In this document: in pieces, positions 22,771 to 35,100 of the stretch
Layout of the letters: the number at the start of each line of letters is the position of its first letter
How positions within the stretch are numbered: position 1 is the first letter of the stretch
Assembly (NCBI GenBank): GCA_026874595.1
Contig: CM049314.1
Location: 72,304,300-72,368,299, forward strand
Direction of reading: 5' to 3'
DNA: 64,000 nt
DNA from: Sipunculus nudus
Taxonomy: Eukaryota; Annelida; Sipuncula; Golfingiida; Sipunculidae
Program-made: the position numbers and the translations under genes
The notes under the pieces: generated by a model
The model's input: the letters and a program-made list of their open reading frames with translations, nothing else
Told to the model about the DNA's origin: nothing
The model's database searches: none

Positions 22771-23861
22771 GGAAAACTCAACTTAACTATAACACAAACT
22801 TAACAAAATTGATTTTAAAAGGACACTCTCAGCTGAGAAAACCAACACTTATGTTCAGGGGTACATACTTTTATTAGTGATACACATAGATTTCAAAAGA
22901 TGCAAAAAAATAATATAACACACGTTATATGAAGGTACATAACTACATATATATTCTCCTTTGTAATCAAGAGATTTCCATTATATATATTTTATTACAC
23001 TTCTTACATCACTTGCAGTAATACCTTTATATTCATAATGTTACTCTACTAATGTACTAGGAGTACAAACCGTAACAAATGACTTGTCTGCTATGGGATG
23101 CATTTCAAAGATTTGAATAAAAATTTGAATAAAAACATAGATTCATATGAGAAATCAATTATTTAGCCCCCCTCCCCCCCGAACTCTGCCCCCCCCGGAC
23201 TCTGAGGCTTATAGGGATTGATTAGTTTATATATTTTGTTATATATTTAGTTTATATATTCTGTTTTTATATTTGTGGTACAAATATTTTGTGAATGGAC
23301 CTACTCAGATCACCCCAGGTTCAAACCATTGATTTCCATTTTTGTCTTTCTTACATTTGCTTTCTTAGTTCACTGTCTTTTATGTCTAGATCTCCAATAT
23401 GACTGTCTTTGAAAAGCAGAATCTTGGGCACAATATTTGCCCTAAACAACACATTTCACCTGATGTTTATTTTGGTTCTAAATGCCTAGGTCATACACCA
23501 TAGCGGTCAGCATTATCACTTAGTTGCGGGCCAGGGGTAGAGGGAACCTCGCTGTGGTCGCTTGATGATTGCATACACCTAGTTATCGTTTAAAGCTGAT
23601 AGACTCAATCCTACCGGGCTGCCTCAGACACAAAAATCTGAATCGTGACAGAGTAAAATTTAAGATATAGTAGTGTCTGGATGAACAACTGAGGATTTAG
23701 CACAACGAAATATTGGGAGAAGCAAAACAAATATAAATAAGATTTATCTCGATTCCCGTCATATCCGATGAACGATAATCGGTTCAAGCGTTGAACATTC
23801 GCGGGTATACGAGTCCATTCCAATTTCACGCATTTGCCTTTAAAAAATCACAAAACATGCA

Positions 23862-24465
23862 TACAGGCGTACTGACATATAAGTGTTAGCTTAACACTGT
23901 GTTAATACATCGTCCATATATTGCCTTGAATACCTTATATCTGTATGCGTGTTGTTTGGATGTCAATCTTGTATGTTAAGGAAAATATGAATATAAACCT
24001 GTATTTACGAAATAATTATAATATATACTCCCCATATAAATATTAGATTATTTTAGTGAACCGATTTAAGCATACAAAATCCCTAACTTGATTATGTCTT
24101 TCAGATCACAATTGTACACGCGGAATGTAACCGATTGTATCACACAATCGGACTTGGCCGGTAACAACAACATTTTCTCACGAACTTTTATGCTTTTCAA
24201 AAGCGATAGCAGTGATATCCTTTCTTGGTGTCAACACTCGGGTTAAGATGATAATAAATCAACTAGATATTTACCCAAACAGGACAACTCAGGCGAATTT
24301 ATGGCCCATTTGACCTCGTGTTCTATTTATGTCAAGGACATTATTATTCAGCATTATGTCAAGCCTTGCGGTGTACATGTATATGAGCATGAATCCTCAG
24401 ACGATGTGTTCTACGCCACAACTAGCAATCATGAAAAAAAAAGATGAAAAAAATACACGAAATTA
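23862..24465 (+). repeat. Repeat R3, left direct copy flanking a ligase fragment
   Basis: About 600 nt from actgacatataagtgttagc to aaatacacgaaa, matching 25,206-25,822 in direct orientation and 37,100-37,740 inverted. Together with the second copy it brackets a 740-nt ligase gene fragment. Confidence 0.75.
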
Positions 24466-24914
24466 AAATCCAGGGCGCCCATGAAAAGTCTCCTTGGTTA
24501 CATTAAATTACGTCTCTGTTACCCATTTTCTATGAGCTATGGGGCTTATAAGGACAGCCCAGAATATTTGAAAATTTGATAGCTATGTTGGGCAAAAATT
24601 ATTACCATTGGACCTAGAAACTTCTCACTTGACATCCTGAGAGATCTTCAAAAGTACTCCCCTCAAAACCTAAAATTGGGTCTATATGCTCAGAGTTTTG
24701 GGGTTTGTTTGAGCATCCCAGTAATAATGTAAAATACACACAAATTACCAGGCTCCACAGGAAAGGCTGGTTGGAGTATTATCATATTTGGTGTGATAAT
24801 GGGTCTTGAAGAACTTAAGCTAATATGCATGAATGATGATGCCACCTATATTATCTTAATTTTCTGAGCTTTCGGCGTAACATTTTCCCGCTCGCTGTCC
24901 GCGGTATTTCGGTG

Positions 24915-24968
<54 letters not shown>

Positions 24969-25205
24969 ATATATATATATATATATGATCTAATTTTATA
25001 TACAATTTGTTTTAGTCCCATACTTGGGTCTCGCACATGAAGACATAACAAGCTATCACCACCACTCTATCACAGACAAATCATCTGGTATCGTGACTGT
25101 CTCCTACAGAGAGGTTCCACCGTATGATATTAAATGAATGATGATATAGTGGCATTTTAATTGAATAAAGAAAAACTCTGCAAGTTATTACATAAGCGAC
25201 CCAAA
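24466..25205 (-). pseudogene. Ligase 3'-end fragment with internal (TA)n-linked deletion
   Basis: Part one (24,466-24,720) matches the module at 9,079-9,325 downstream of ligase 1. Part two (24,854-24,920, minus) encodes the C-terminal exon core IPRTASGK followed by MLRRKL and then a stop, so the catalytic-lysine motif is retained. Part three (about 24,986-25,200) matches the last ligase intron (10,021-10,245). The stretch equivalent to 9,626-9,966 is gone and replaced by a (TA)n run (24,918-24,985). Because it includes the module found only downstream of ligase 1, it probably derives from ligase 1 after that insertion. Confidence 0.8.
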
Positions 25206-26480
25206 CACACAGACGTACTGACATATGAGTGTTAGCTTACACTGTGTTAATATATCGCCAGTATATATTGCCTGCTTATGTTTGTATAAGTGTTAATTGG
25301 TTGGATGTCCATTCTTGTATGTTGAAGAGAATATGAATATAAACCTGCATTCGCGAAAAAAATATATTATATACTGCACATATAAATATTATATTTTTTA
25401 ATGAACCATTTTAAGCACACATATTCTCCGGCTTGATTACGTCTTCACATCACACATTTGCACACGGAAAGAAACACATTTTATCCCACAATCACGGTCG
25501 GTAACAACAACATTTGATCACGAACTTCTTTGCTTTTGAGAAAGCGATGGCAGTGATGCCTGATCCCCAATGTCAACATTCGGGTTCAGTTGATCAATTA
25601 AACTAAATATCTACCCAGACACGGCAAATCACTCAACGCTAAATTGAGGCCCTTTTGACATCGTGTTCTATTTACGTCAAGGACATCAAGTGCTTTATAA
25701 TTATCATTAAGCTTTATGTCAAGCCTGGCGGTATATATGTAAATAAACATGAACCCGCATACGTAGTATTATACGTCACAACTAACAATCATAAAATAAA
25801 ATATAAACAATAAAAACACGAAATGGTGTTCCATTGAATACACAGTAGCAACTTCTCCGCACGAAGGCCCACACGGTGTTTTATTTGTCATTATACCTTG
25901 TAAAGACGTCATCTGCGATCAAGGCTTGATAACTCAGGCATTTTATAATTATATAAAGTAGAATTTCGGGAATGAAGTTTATCATTTATCCATGTCATCG
26001 GACGATCTGGCAGTATAATATTACTAACAGTTTAAACAGATTTTTAGGAGATATTCCAAGGGAGAGGCTGACGTAATTTATTTGTTGTGATACGGTTCGT
26101 TGTGCCAATGCACTATTAAATCTGGTCTGCCCGTGCCCATGTCTGTTCCTTGTTTAGTTGATGATTAAAAGCCTAAATTTACATGATGTGGAATAATGAC
26201 AGTGACCATTTGAAGAAAAGGTCACTGAACTTTGCACATGATTAAAAACACACATAGTTGGCGGAGGTAAGTGCTCTTTTGATTACCTTAGAAAGAACAG
26301 ACGCGCTTAACTTCCAAGATGTAAAGTGCATGTTTTAAAGCATTTATTTAAGGGAAGTTATAATACCTTTCATTATTAGATTATCCCATGGTCTTTGTCG
26401 TATATAGGGTTATATGTATGTAATGTTAATTTGCTGGGTGATGTGAGCTATACCTATGGCGTTTTTCATTGTTCAGTCGT
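25206..26480 (+). repeat. Inverted-repeat arm (R3 extended), left
   Basis: Matches 36,470-37,740 in reverse complement over about 1.27 kb. Shared words include gaccatttgaagaaaa, gttggcgg, acgtcatctgcgatcaagg, gagaggctgacg and the ctcgtgttctattta segment. The first about 617 nt are also the right direct copy of R3. The arms flank the hydrolase gene. No open frame of note. Confidence 0.75.
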
Positions 26481-26587
26481 AACGGACACCCTTGGTCCAT
26501 GACAATCATGTAGGTTGCAGTACGAGTATGGTTCATCAGTCGTATCGTGCCTTTATTATGCCCACTAGTTATGACCATTAGTTTCCA

Positions 26588-26590
<3 letters not shown>

Positions 26591-26669
<79 letters not shown>

Positions 26670-26670
26670 T
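26591..26670. repeat. (TA)n microsatellite
   Basis: Long TA run with a few tacata interruptions. The 110 nt before it hold nothing recognisable. Confidence 0.95.
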
Positions 26671-26879
26671 ATTTTTTTAAGGAAGCTAATAACAACAGGT
26701 CACGTAATCGTTATCAGCACAAATTTTGCTACGGAGATAAAAAAATCAGATTCTGTAACACTAGGCAGCGTGAAATGTCAGGGGGAAAGGATAAAGAAGT
26801 CAGTTTTTTTTTAACAAATAATTATTATTTATTCTTAGCACAACCCTAACATTACAACACACTAAATCAATCAATTACA

Positions 26880-28600
26880 CAGTATAACAATAAAATGGAA
26901 TTTACCAGAGTGTCCGGATCCTAGGCTTTGACTTCTGGATACCACCACTGTCACATCTGAACAAAAGTCCTTAAACATAAATAATCCACGTAAATAGTAA
27001 AAATCCAAAGGCGAATTGGAGAAGGTCCTTATTAAATCTGTATTAAATCTGTTGAATATCTTTCATCACTGTAATTATCGGAAAAGGTCCCAAAACTGAT
27101 GAGAAAGTAACACTCTTAGTGCTCGCTGGTATTTTCCTTTCTGCCGGCTCTTAACACATTTATAGCTTCTCACCCGAAAATTCCAGAAACGGAAAATTCC
27201 CAGAGAACAATACACATGCACATTGACTGATCCGAAACATCTAGAATAAAGAACGCTTTGTCCCTACGCTTCAGACCCCTCACGCGAGCAAGCCCCCACC
27301 AGGCGAGGTTACCATAGCAACGAACTATGCCTGCGCTACACAAATCAAAATGTCAACTGAAACATGTAACACTCCTGCATCCAACAAAACAGACACCTGT
27401 TATACTCCTGCGCACAATAAAACAGATACCTGTAACACTCCTCCTGTTTTAAGAAAAAAAAGAAAGTTTCCTCTAAAAAATTTCTTTTCCCGATAACAAT
27501 CACTAAATTTTTACAACATTTCAAAATCATCTTATTTAATACATCACATAAACATCTCTTTTATTACATTTCTTAAACATCTCGTAAGCAAACAGCAAAT
27601 TCATTGTCTTTCCCTTTAATGTGTCTAATTTCAAGATTGTAATCTTTTAAAAAGAAAACTCTATCTCAACAATCTTTGATTTTTATGAAGATAATGATAG
27701 GCTTGACTGATGAAGTAACATATACTTCAAAATGTTGCATTGTCAAATTCAAAGCCAAACATACTATTTCAATAGTGGAGTAGTTTGTTTGGTTTGCATT
27801 AAACTTTCTTGAAAATAACAAATTGGATGATCTATGCTATCACTGTCTTCTTTTAACAACACAGCACCAGCAGCTGTATCACTAGCATCTACAGCAAACT
27901 AAAAAGGGTACAGAAAAATCTAGAGCCGCTAAAACTGGTGAACTTTGCATAATTGCTTTTTAAATCCTGAAATGCATTTGCTCACTGAACATTCCATACA
28001 AACTTTTGTTTCTTCCTTAACCTTCCTTAAGGTTCAGCTACGGCCGGAAAAAAATGTACAACACTTCTGGTAGTATCGAACCACACCAGAAAACTCATTA
28101 TTTGGTTGCTGTTTTCTGGTCTAGGAAATGTAGAAATAGCACTTATTTAAGCATCATCAGGTTTTCTTGACGCTACCCTACAATATGATCTAAAAATGTT
28201 ACTTGTGGATGACAAAACTCAGATTTAACTAAGTTGATGGTTAGACGAGCTTCGCTGAGTCTTTCGAAGATGTCGCAAGATTTTGTATGTTATTTTCTCA
28301 GGTGTCGCTCTACAAGATAAGGTCATCAATATATGCGTCGCAGCCCTATATGTCCTTGAAAACCATACGGGTGCGGCGATGGAACGTGGCTGGCGAGTTC
28401 TTCATGGCAAACGGCACAATTAATACTCGCACATGAACAGGCCCGAAACATCTAGAACAACACGCAAGACAGCGCCCAAAAAGCGAGGTTCCGATAGCAA
28501 CGAACTATGCCTGTGCTACACGAATAAGAATGTTAACAGACACATGTAACACTCCTGCGCTAAATAAAACAGACACCTATAACAATATATATAAATATAT
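26880..28600 (-). mobile_element. Ty3/Gypsy LTR retrotransposon remnant
   Basis: Minus-strand frames give a collinear pol fragment. RT: Val-Pro-Phe-Ala-Met-Lys-Asn-Ser-Pro-Ala-Thr-Phe near 28,400, then Asp-Ala-Tyr-Ile-Asp-Asp-Leu (about 28,318-28,338). RNase H: Asp-Ala-Ser-Asp-Thr-Ala-Ala-Gly-Ala-Val (27,841-27,899), Tyr-Phe-Ser-Arg-Lys (about 27,775-27,825) and Ile-Arg-His-Ile-Lys-Gly-Lys-Asp-Asn (about 27,585-27,635). Integrase and gag are not seen. Stops interrupt the frame, including one directly after the YIDD region. A direct repeat (27,225-27,440 and 28,440-28,585, sharing gatagcaacgaactatgcct-like and catgtaacactcctgc words) may be LTR remnants. Confidence 0.8.
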
Positions 28601-28612
28601 GTATATATACAA

Positions 28613-28618
<6 letters not shown>

Positions 28619-28664
<46 letters not shown>
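28619..28664. repeat. (TA)n microsatellite
   Basis: TA run following a short ACAC run at the edge of the Gypsy remnant. Confidence 0.95.
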
Positions 28665-28668
<4 letters not shown>

Positions 28669-28761
28669 AACCTCAATTAATATTACAACGGCACATATTG
28701 ACAACCTGTCTGAACGAAAAATATGCTGAAAATGTTACTTTTTATATACGTATATATATGA

Positions 28762-28765
<4 letters not shown>

Positions 28766-28812
<47 letters not shown>
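28766..28812. repeat. (TA)n microsatellite
   Basis: TA run about 340 nt upstream of the hydrolase ATG, positionally matching the tract at 1,328-1,363 beside the hydrolase pseudogene. Confidence 0.95.
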
Positions 28813-28813
<1 letters not shown>

Positions 28814-29151
28814 CAAGAGATATGGGAATAATAATGTGTCATGGATTTTTTCATCACTCAACTTTTTCACCACTACGGGTGGATGATTTATCCACATTAA
28901 ATTACAAATTGTTTCTTCCCCAGCATATATATTGTTTTACTGTAATATGTAATAAACCGTGATCAATTACTGACAATAGATATCAAGTATAATTTTTAGT
29001 GTAACACTGTAACACATAGCGTACGTGAAACACACGCTTAATTTACAACCTTAATATAACACACGAACAAGAACCAATGTGCACAAAGATAAGATTAGAG
29101 CGCGCGTGCTGGGTTGTGCACCATATGTTGTTACATACCTAGGGATTTACC

Positions 29152-32100
29152 ATGTTACTATTTACAATAATATGGGCTCTCGCTGGTTCTGTCGTCGGCC
29201 AGGTCAGTAAAGAATGAAATGCAATAATTTCTACGTGTGTTTTTGGAAAGTGATTAAATTTAAAAAAAAAATCATTTATCCGCTTAAAAATGCTGCTTTC
29301 ATTTATTATTTAAGAGAGATGATTATATTCGTGACCCCCGAATGTCATGTAGAACATTATACAATATCTGCAGACATACACTATTTATTATTATATTTTA
29401 ACTGAAAGAGAGACATGATTGGTTTTATGAGACATATCAGAATATTTAAGTCGGATGATATGAAAGTGATATCCACTTTTTTTATTTATTTGGCATGTTT
29501 ACTAACAAAATAATTTCGTTTATTCATTTCTAAGTGGAGTGAGATCGGGCATGGCGTTGGATACCGACAATTTGGTTCCGGAAGTGAGTAAAACTGTATA
29601 TATTTCTAATACTTCAGCAAATAAAGATGATTCATTTTGTAGTACAAACTTCCAACTAAACGTTGTTAATATCTGATTCATAATTAATTCCAAAGATTTC
29701 TGTTGACTTCTAATACATAATTTTCATGTACCACTGTATTTAATGATAATGAGCCAGATATTGTATCCCAGTGAAAATAAAGAAAATGTAGGAAATTTGA
29801 GGAATCTGCATGTATGCAGACGTCATCCACATGACATCATCCACATGACGTCTGCATACATACAGTAGACAATTTCCGGTTTCGTACTGCCCTATGCAGA
29901 ATATAAATACAATGTTTCTTGCATTTTGTATACATTTTGTCTTTACTGCTTGTAAACATCTCTCTGCCCATTCCTACTTACCATCTCACGAAGAAGCCTG
30001 TGCCCGTGGAAAGCGTTTTTTCTTATAAATGGTCTATCTAAAGGGCGTCACGCGTCTTTTTAACCTATATATGTCTATTATCTTGAGCAAAGTATCGAGA
30101 CAGTCATTAATATTGTATCATTTTAGCTCCAATGAAGGAAAAAATACCTTTAAAATCTTAATTATTAAAAATCTATTTCGGTTATGATGATGCAATTTTC
30201 TCAACGGGCATGAAGGTTATCTTGTGTCTCCTTTCTCTATTTCCTTTACCGGGTTTATTTGCATTTTATAAAGGGAACGTCTTTATTGGCTACGCCGGAT
30301 GTACCGTTCGTAACCAGCTGTCCCGCCATTGGGTGGCTCGCTTGATGGACAAGTCTCCCCTCCAATCAGCACACAGCGTGGGCCATGCCTACGCCGTCAA
30401 GGGTCCGGACGACTGTAGCTATAACGCCAAAGAAATTCAAAACTCCTTATTGATCAAGTACGATTTCTCAAGACATATAAACTTGCTTTTGAAAGAGTGG
30501 CGGTTTAGAGCATTAAAAAAAATTCTCAAGACATAAACTTGCTTTTGAAAGAGTGGCGGTTTAGAGCACTAATAAAAGTTTAAGATTAAATTATATTTAA
30601 AAGAACGGGGACCTTTATACAACAAATCCGCATATATCAAATGGCAGCTGTATTTTGGCATTTTTATTTTCGTTCCAATACTGTTCTTTTTAAAGCGCCA
30701 GATACTTTATAAATCTGCTATTTTTACATTTGCATTTAGTATAGATACGATTATATTCGTGTGTTTTAATCGAGGTTTTTTTAATAGGTATATTTTCATA
30801 ATATCTCAATGAATAAGTCTATATAGTTAATAAATAATTAAATAACTCTGACAAAAAGCTTGAATAATTATTTATCAGGCGAGATCACTTACGTGGATAA
30901 ATGCTGTCATTATGTTTATTAAAAAAAATATTATAATACCTATTTTTCAGTCACTTGCTTCAGGGCAATTTTGACCACATCATCATAGCAGCGCATTCTA
31001 GTGGCGCTTTTGTGGCTCAATAACTACTTCACCAACTGTATGACCAAGGATTCGACCCGAGCGGCCAGACCGTCGGCAAGATTACATACTTTAACTTAGA
31101 TGGCGGAGGTGTGTATCAGTTTTTTAACCGGCCACGCATGGTGTCAGTTAGTGACGGAGGCCCCGGCATGCGTAATACTATAAGTCATTTAAGGTTCATA
31201 TTAATGCTCCTGTATGGGCGATACTTATGAATTTAATTCAGTGGTCTGGTATCATCCGGGCGCTCAGTATACTCAATGACGCAACGTCCAATAACAAAAT
31301 CGACTATATCCACGATTCGTGTTACGTTACTTTGTACAGTGACTCGCCTCCCCGAAAGAAATCGACAAGAATCACTATGACGTCACTATGCTCTGTGAGC
31401 AAAGGCCCAACAATGTAGGACTAGGGGAGGATCCAGGAAATTTTTGGGAAAATAGGGGTCAAAACCAGTAGGACTAATTACAAAAAAAAATTGAAAAGGT
31501 CACCAGGTCCGGAAAGGGGGAGGGGGCCCCAAAGAATGGACTGGAACCCTGAAAAAAAGGAAGGGCGGCCGAAAAGGGAGGGGGGATGTCTTTCCCTCTG
31601 GATCTCCTCTGGTTCCGTTTCTGAGGACCCTGAATGTCTGAAGGTTGTGGAACCTGTGAAGTGTTTTACTTGTGTACCTAAGGTAGAAACTAAGGTAATT
31701 ATTAACGGTTGGTTGTGTAGATAACATGCGAGGCCGTATAATGACAATATTATAAACCGACTCATTGGGTATTGCCTTCGTATTGGCCTGCGGCTGATAT
31801 TCCAAACTCGGGGCCACGAAGGCAAAACGGAGGCAATACGGAAAAACCTGGTTAGGATAACATAGAAATAACGTCAGTCGGGTTCCATTTGTGCTATGAG
31901 AATGAACTTTTTTATTAATTATATTTTGCGTGCAAATAAAGGGAAAAGGTTATACTGGTTTGATGATTTAGCGCAAATGTACCGGTGGGTTTAAGTAAAC
32001 AATTCCATCTACTACTGTATTAAATATTTGGTCCATTTGCAATACGAACATTTTTGGGGAATAGTTGAGAAACTATCTATATGTCATGGCATTATTTACC

Positions 32101-35100
32101 TTTGGATACATTTTCTTAAACATGCTGTCGATAGCGTAGCAGTATACCCATATAGAATTATTCCTTATTTCCATATATACTTAAAATATAACGCTTAATA
32201 TAGGGTCATAGGGTCATACTAGGTAACAAAAACACCCAGCTCGTAGGAGCAAGATCTTATTTTCAGCAATCAAGATGCTGAGGAGCAAAGTCTTAAAGTA
32301 ATATGTGAATGAACAGTTAATGATTTCGTTGATGCTTTGATAATGATGTGGTATAATGTACATATATATATCTTTCGAAACCAAGTAGATTTAATTGACT
32401 TCTGCTTTTTTTGCTTTTAGTTCGTTGTATGCGTATAACTCTAATATTTCAAATGCACAATTCTTTGGACTTTAACACTTGGGTGACTTGCTGTAAAGGG
32501 GTTAAACAATGTTGTTTTTGTGACAGGTGGGATGAGCTGGAACGCCTACCAGAACCTCCGCGCCGTGAGATATGTGTGGGTCAGATCGGGCAGCATAGAA
32601 TCAATGAACGCTCGTGAGTTATACGTATATTTCCCTTTCACATGACAAATCACAAATACACCTGTGTATTTAAACTGTTGATATCAAGGCATATAATATA
32701 TTTTCTCAAATAAACGTCAGTACAAATACATCGCCAAGAGATATATTAACATATACAAATTAATGCAAGTACTTATCTATCACCAAGAGATAAGGTAACA
32801 TATACAGACACTATCCAAATTAAAAACTCTGGTTCTCTGGTTGAGCCGCTCACCCACATCCTCGACCCCCCCCCCCCCCCCCGCCCTTGGCCAACATCAG
32901 GACATTATTTTCTCTTACGTGTTTAATCTATCACGGTTCAAACTTTTGTGTCTGTGGCAGCCCGGTTGGATTGAGTCTATCAGATTTAAACGAGAACTAG
33001 ATGTATGCAATCATCAAGCGATCAATTCAAGGATCCCTCTCCCCAAGGCCCGCAACTGAGTGATAATTGGGACGGCTGTGGTGAATAACCTAGGGAACTA
33101 GATCAAAGCCAAAATACATATCAGGTGCAAGTTATGGTCTAAGACAAATAATGGGCCCAAATTGCAGCTTTTCAAAGTCAGCCATATTGGACATGTAGAG
33201 CAAATCGAAAGAAAAAAAAGGAAAAGCGATGGTTTTAAACCCGGGGGTGACCTGGGCAGGTCCAGTGACAAAATCTTTTTTTTTTTTGGCCACAAAGATG
33301 AAATAGAAATAAACTCTTCAATCGTTATGAGCCTCCAAGTCCTACGGGGGGGGGGGGGGCTTAATAACCGATTCCTTATATGAATCTCATAACCCACAAT
33401 GTAACCAGATATCAATTTAAATTTACTTGCAAAGTTTAGAACACACATACACAAGTACATATATATATATATATATATTCATAAAATGTATATACCAATT
33501 TTGGCTTTACATATCTGTGTACTTATTGATTTATTGAATACTCATTGAAATAAATGTTGTACACAGATGAACATAAGGATCCATAATCTTATATATTACG
33601 GTTGACCCGGATTTTTGCAAGTAGAAGCAGCTTAAATATATTCACACCGTATAATAGTACACTACTTGTCATAGCTATACATCACAGCTTGTGGTTCCCA
33701 AAAAATGCCAGGATCTTACAATAATGTCTACATCAACTTGAATGTTTAAGTATCATAATTAGGGAGGCTGCCTCAGATCTCAACTAATAGATAAAATAGA
33801 CCTGTGTAAGCATAACATGTATAATATTATCATTTTCCGGGTCTCACAGTTGAATGGCATTATAATAATATATTGTATGAGTTATTCCCGGTGCCTCCAC
33901 GTATACGTATAGCCAACAGTTAAAATACATCAATTATGTCAAATTATTTTCTGTAATCAATTAATAGACAATGCACTTTGTTCTTCTATTCCCATTTACG
34001 TACATAAAATCAAATCATGTGAATATATAATTAAATTGCATGTAATCAAATCTTACTCTTCCTCCTTCTACACCCACCCTTGGTTGGTATTCGAAAGGTT
34101 TTAAAGAAATTTGATATTCATTCCTTTCCATAACCTACGTAAATGATAATAAATTTGTCATTACGCATGAACAGTTTCCTTCTTGTTAAAGTGACTATTC
34201 TGATATCTGACAAAGTCAAACAATGATATTTATAAACTGTTCCATCACCCCTGTCTACCTAATTTTTTGCGATATTTCTTTCAAATATATTTTGTTTGCC
34301 ACTAAAATTAGGTTTTATCAAAGGACGTAAGTGGCGATTCGTGATACATTAAATTGGCATGACATAAGTATATTTACTTTGAGACGCCGGGGATGGTGTT
34401 GATCTGTCTAGAAAGATGTACGATCATTGTGACATCATCATAATAAATCGTCAATCAGATGTAGTTTTAGTCCGTCATCTTAGGTTGTAAATAATATGAA
34501 GAGTATTATGTTAATGTTAGATAATCACCACATTTATCTGATTTATTTGGGTAAATATAAATAAGTGCATTTAGTGCATTGTATACAAATTATCACGAAA
34601 AATCTGGTGGACAGGCTGGTGGAATAGAATAAAACAGATCTAGAGGCTTGTAAATAACAACGATTGCATCTCACCCTCCCTGCAGCAGGAGCTATATAGT
34701 GTGCACCCAACCACCTTGGTTCACTTTAATTTACATGTTTGTCAACATTGACATGTGAACCGTGTTTATATGAAAAACTTTTATTTTAACACACGCGCAT
34801 TCGTCACATAGGCTTTATAAGAACTTTTTCAAGGTAGTAACATTAACTGCAGGTCATTAATATGAACTCGAGTAAGAAAATGTATGTATTCTACAAGTAA
34901 GGAAGGTGAATAGCTGGCTTTAACTACCTATATAGTGTCGAAAAACAGCCTTTATATTTGACACCTGATCTATTAACGCTGCCCATTCACATACCTTTAG
35001 AAAGAAAGAGTTTATGTTATTTCTGGCTTCCTCTGGGCATATATTAATGATCTAAGGGTAATTCTGGTTTTTGAAAAAGTTCTAATAAGGCCTCCGTTTA

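Larger units (their letters stand above)
21360..23640 (-). repeat. 2-kb noncoding repeat R2, copy gamma (inverted, interrupted)
   Basis: The reverse complement matches R2 copies alpha (32,893-34,997) and beta (37,925-39,957). Shared landmarks are gaggcagcctccctaatta, the ggcattataataatatattg segment, ttctgtaa...acaatgcactttg, the poly(G) tract followed by cttgaataactgattcc, and agcgatca...gatccctctcccc. It is interrupted at 22,200-22,790 by a (TA)n run and a LINE tail. No protein coding is apparent. Confidence 0.7.

Noticed and set aside
28530-28886. Open frames of Tyr-Ile repeats at (TA)n tracts
   Set aside because: Direct translation of dinucleotide repeats (also at 20,072, 24,851 and 36,145).
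31478-31825. Overlapping 105-115 codon frames in hydrolase intron 4
   Set aside because: G/C-rich repeat sequence related to 42,370-42,430; no domain and no exon-like borders.
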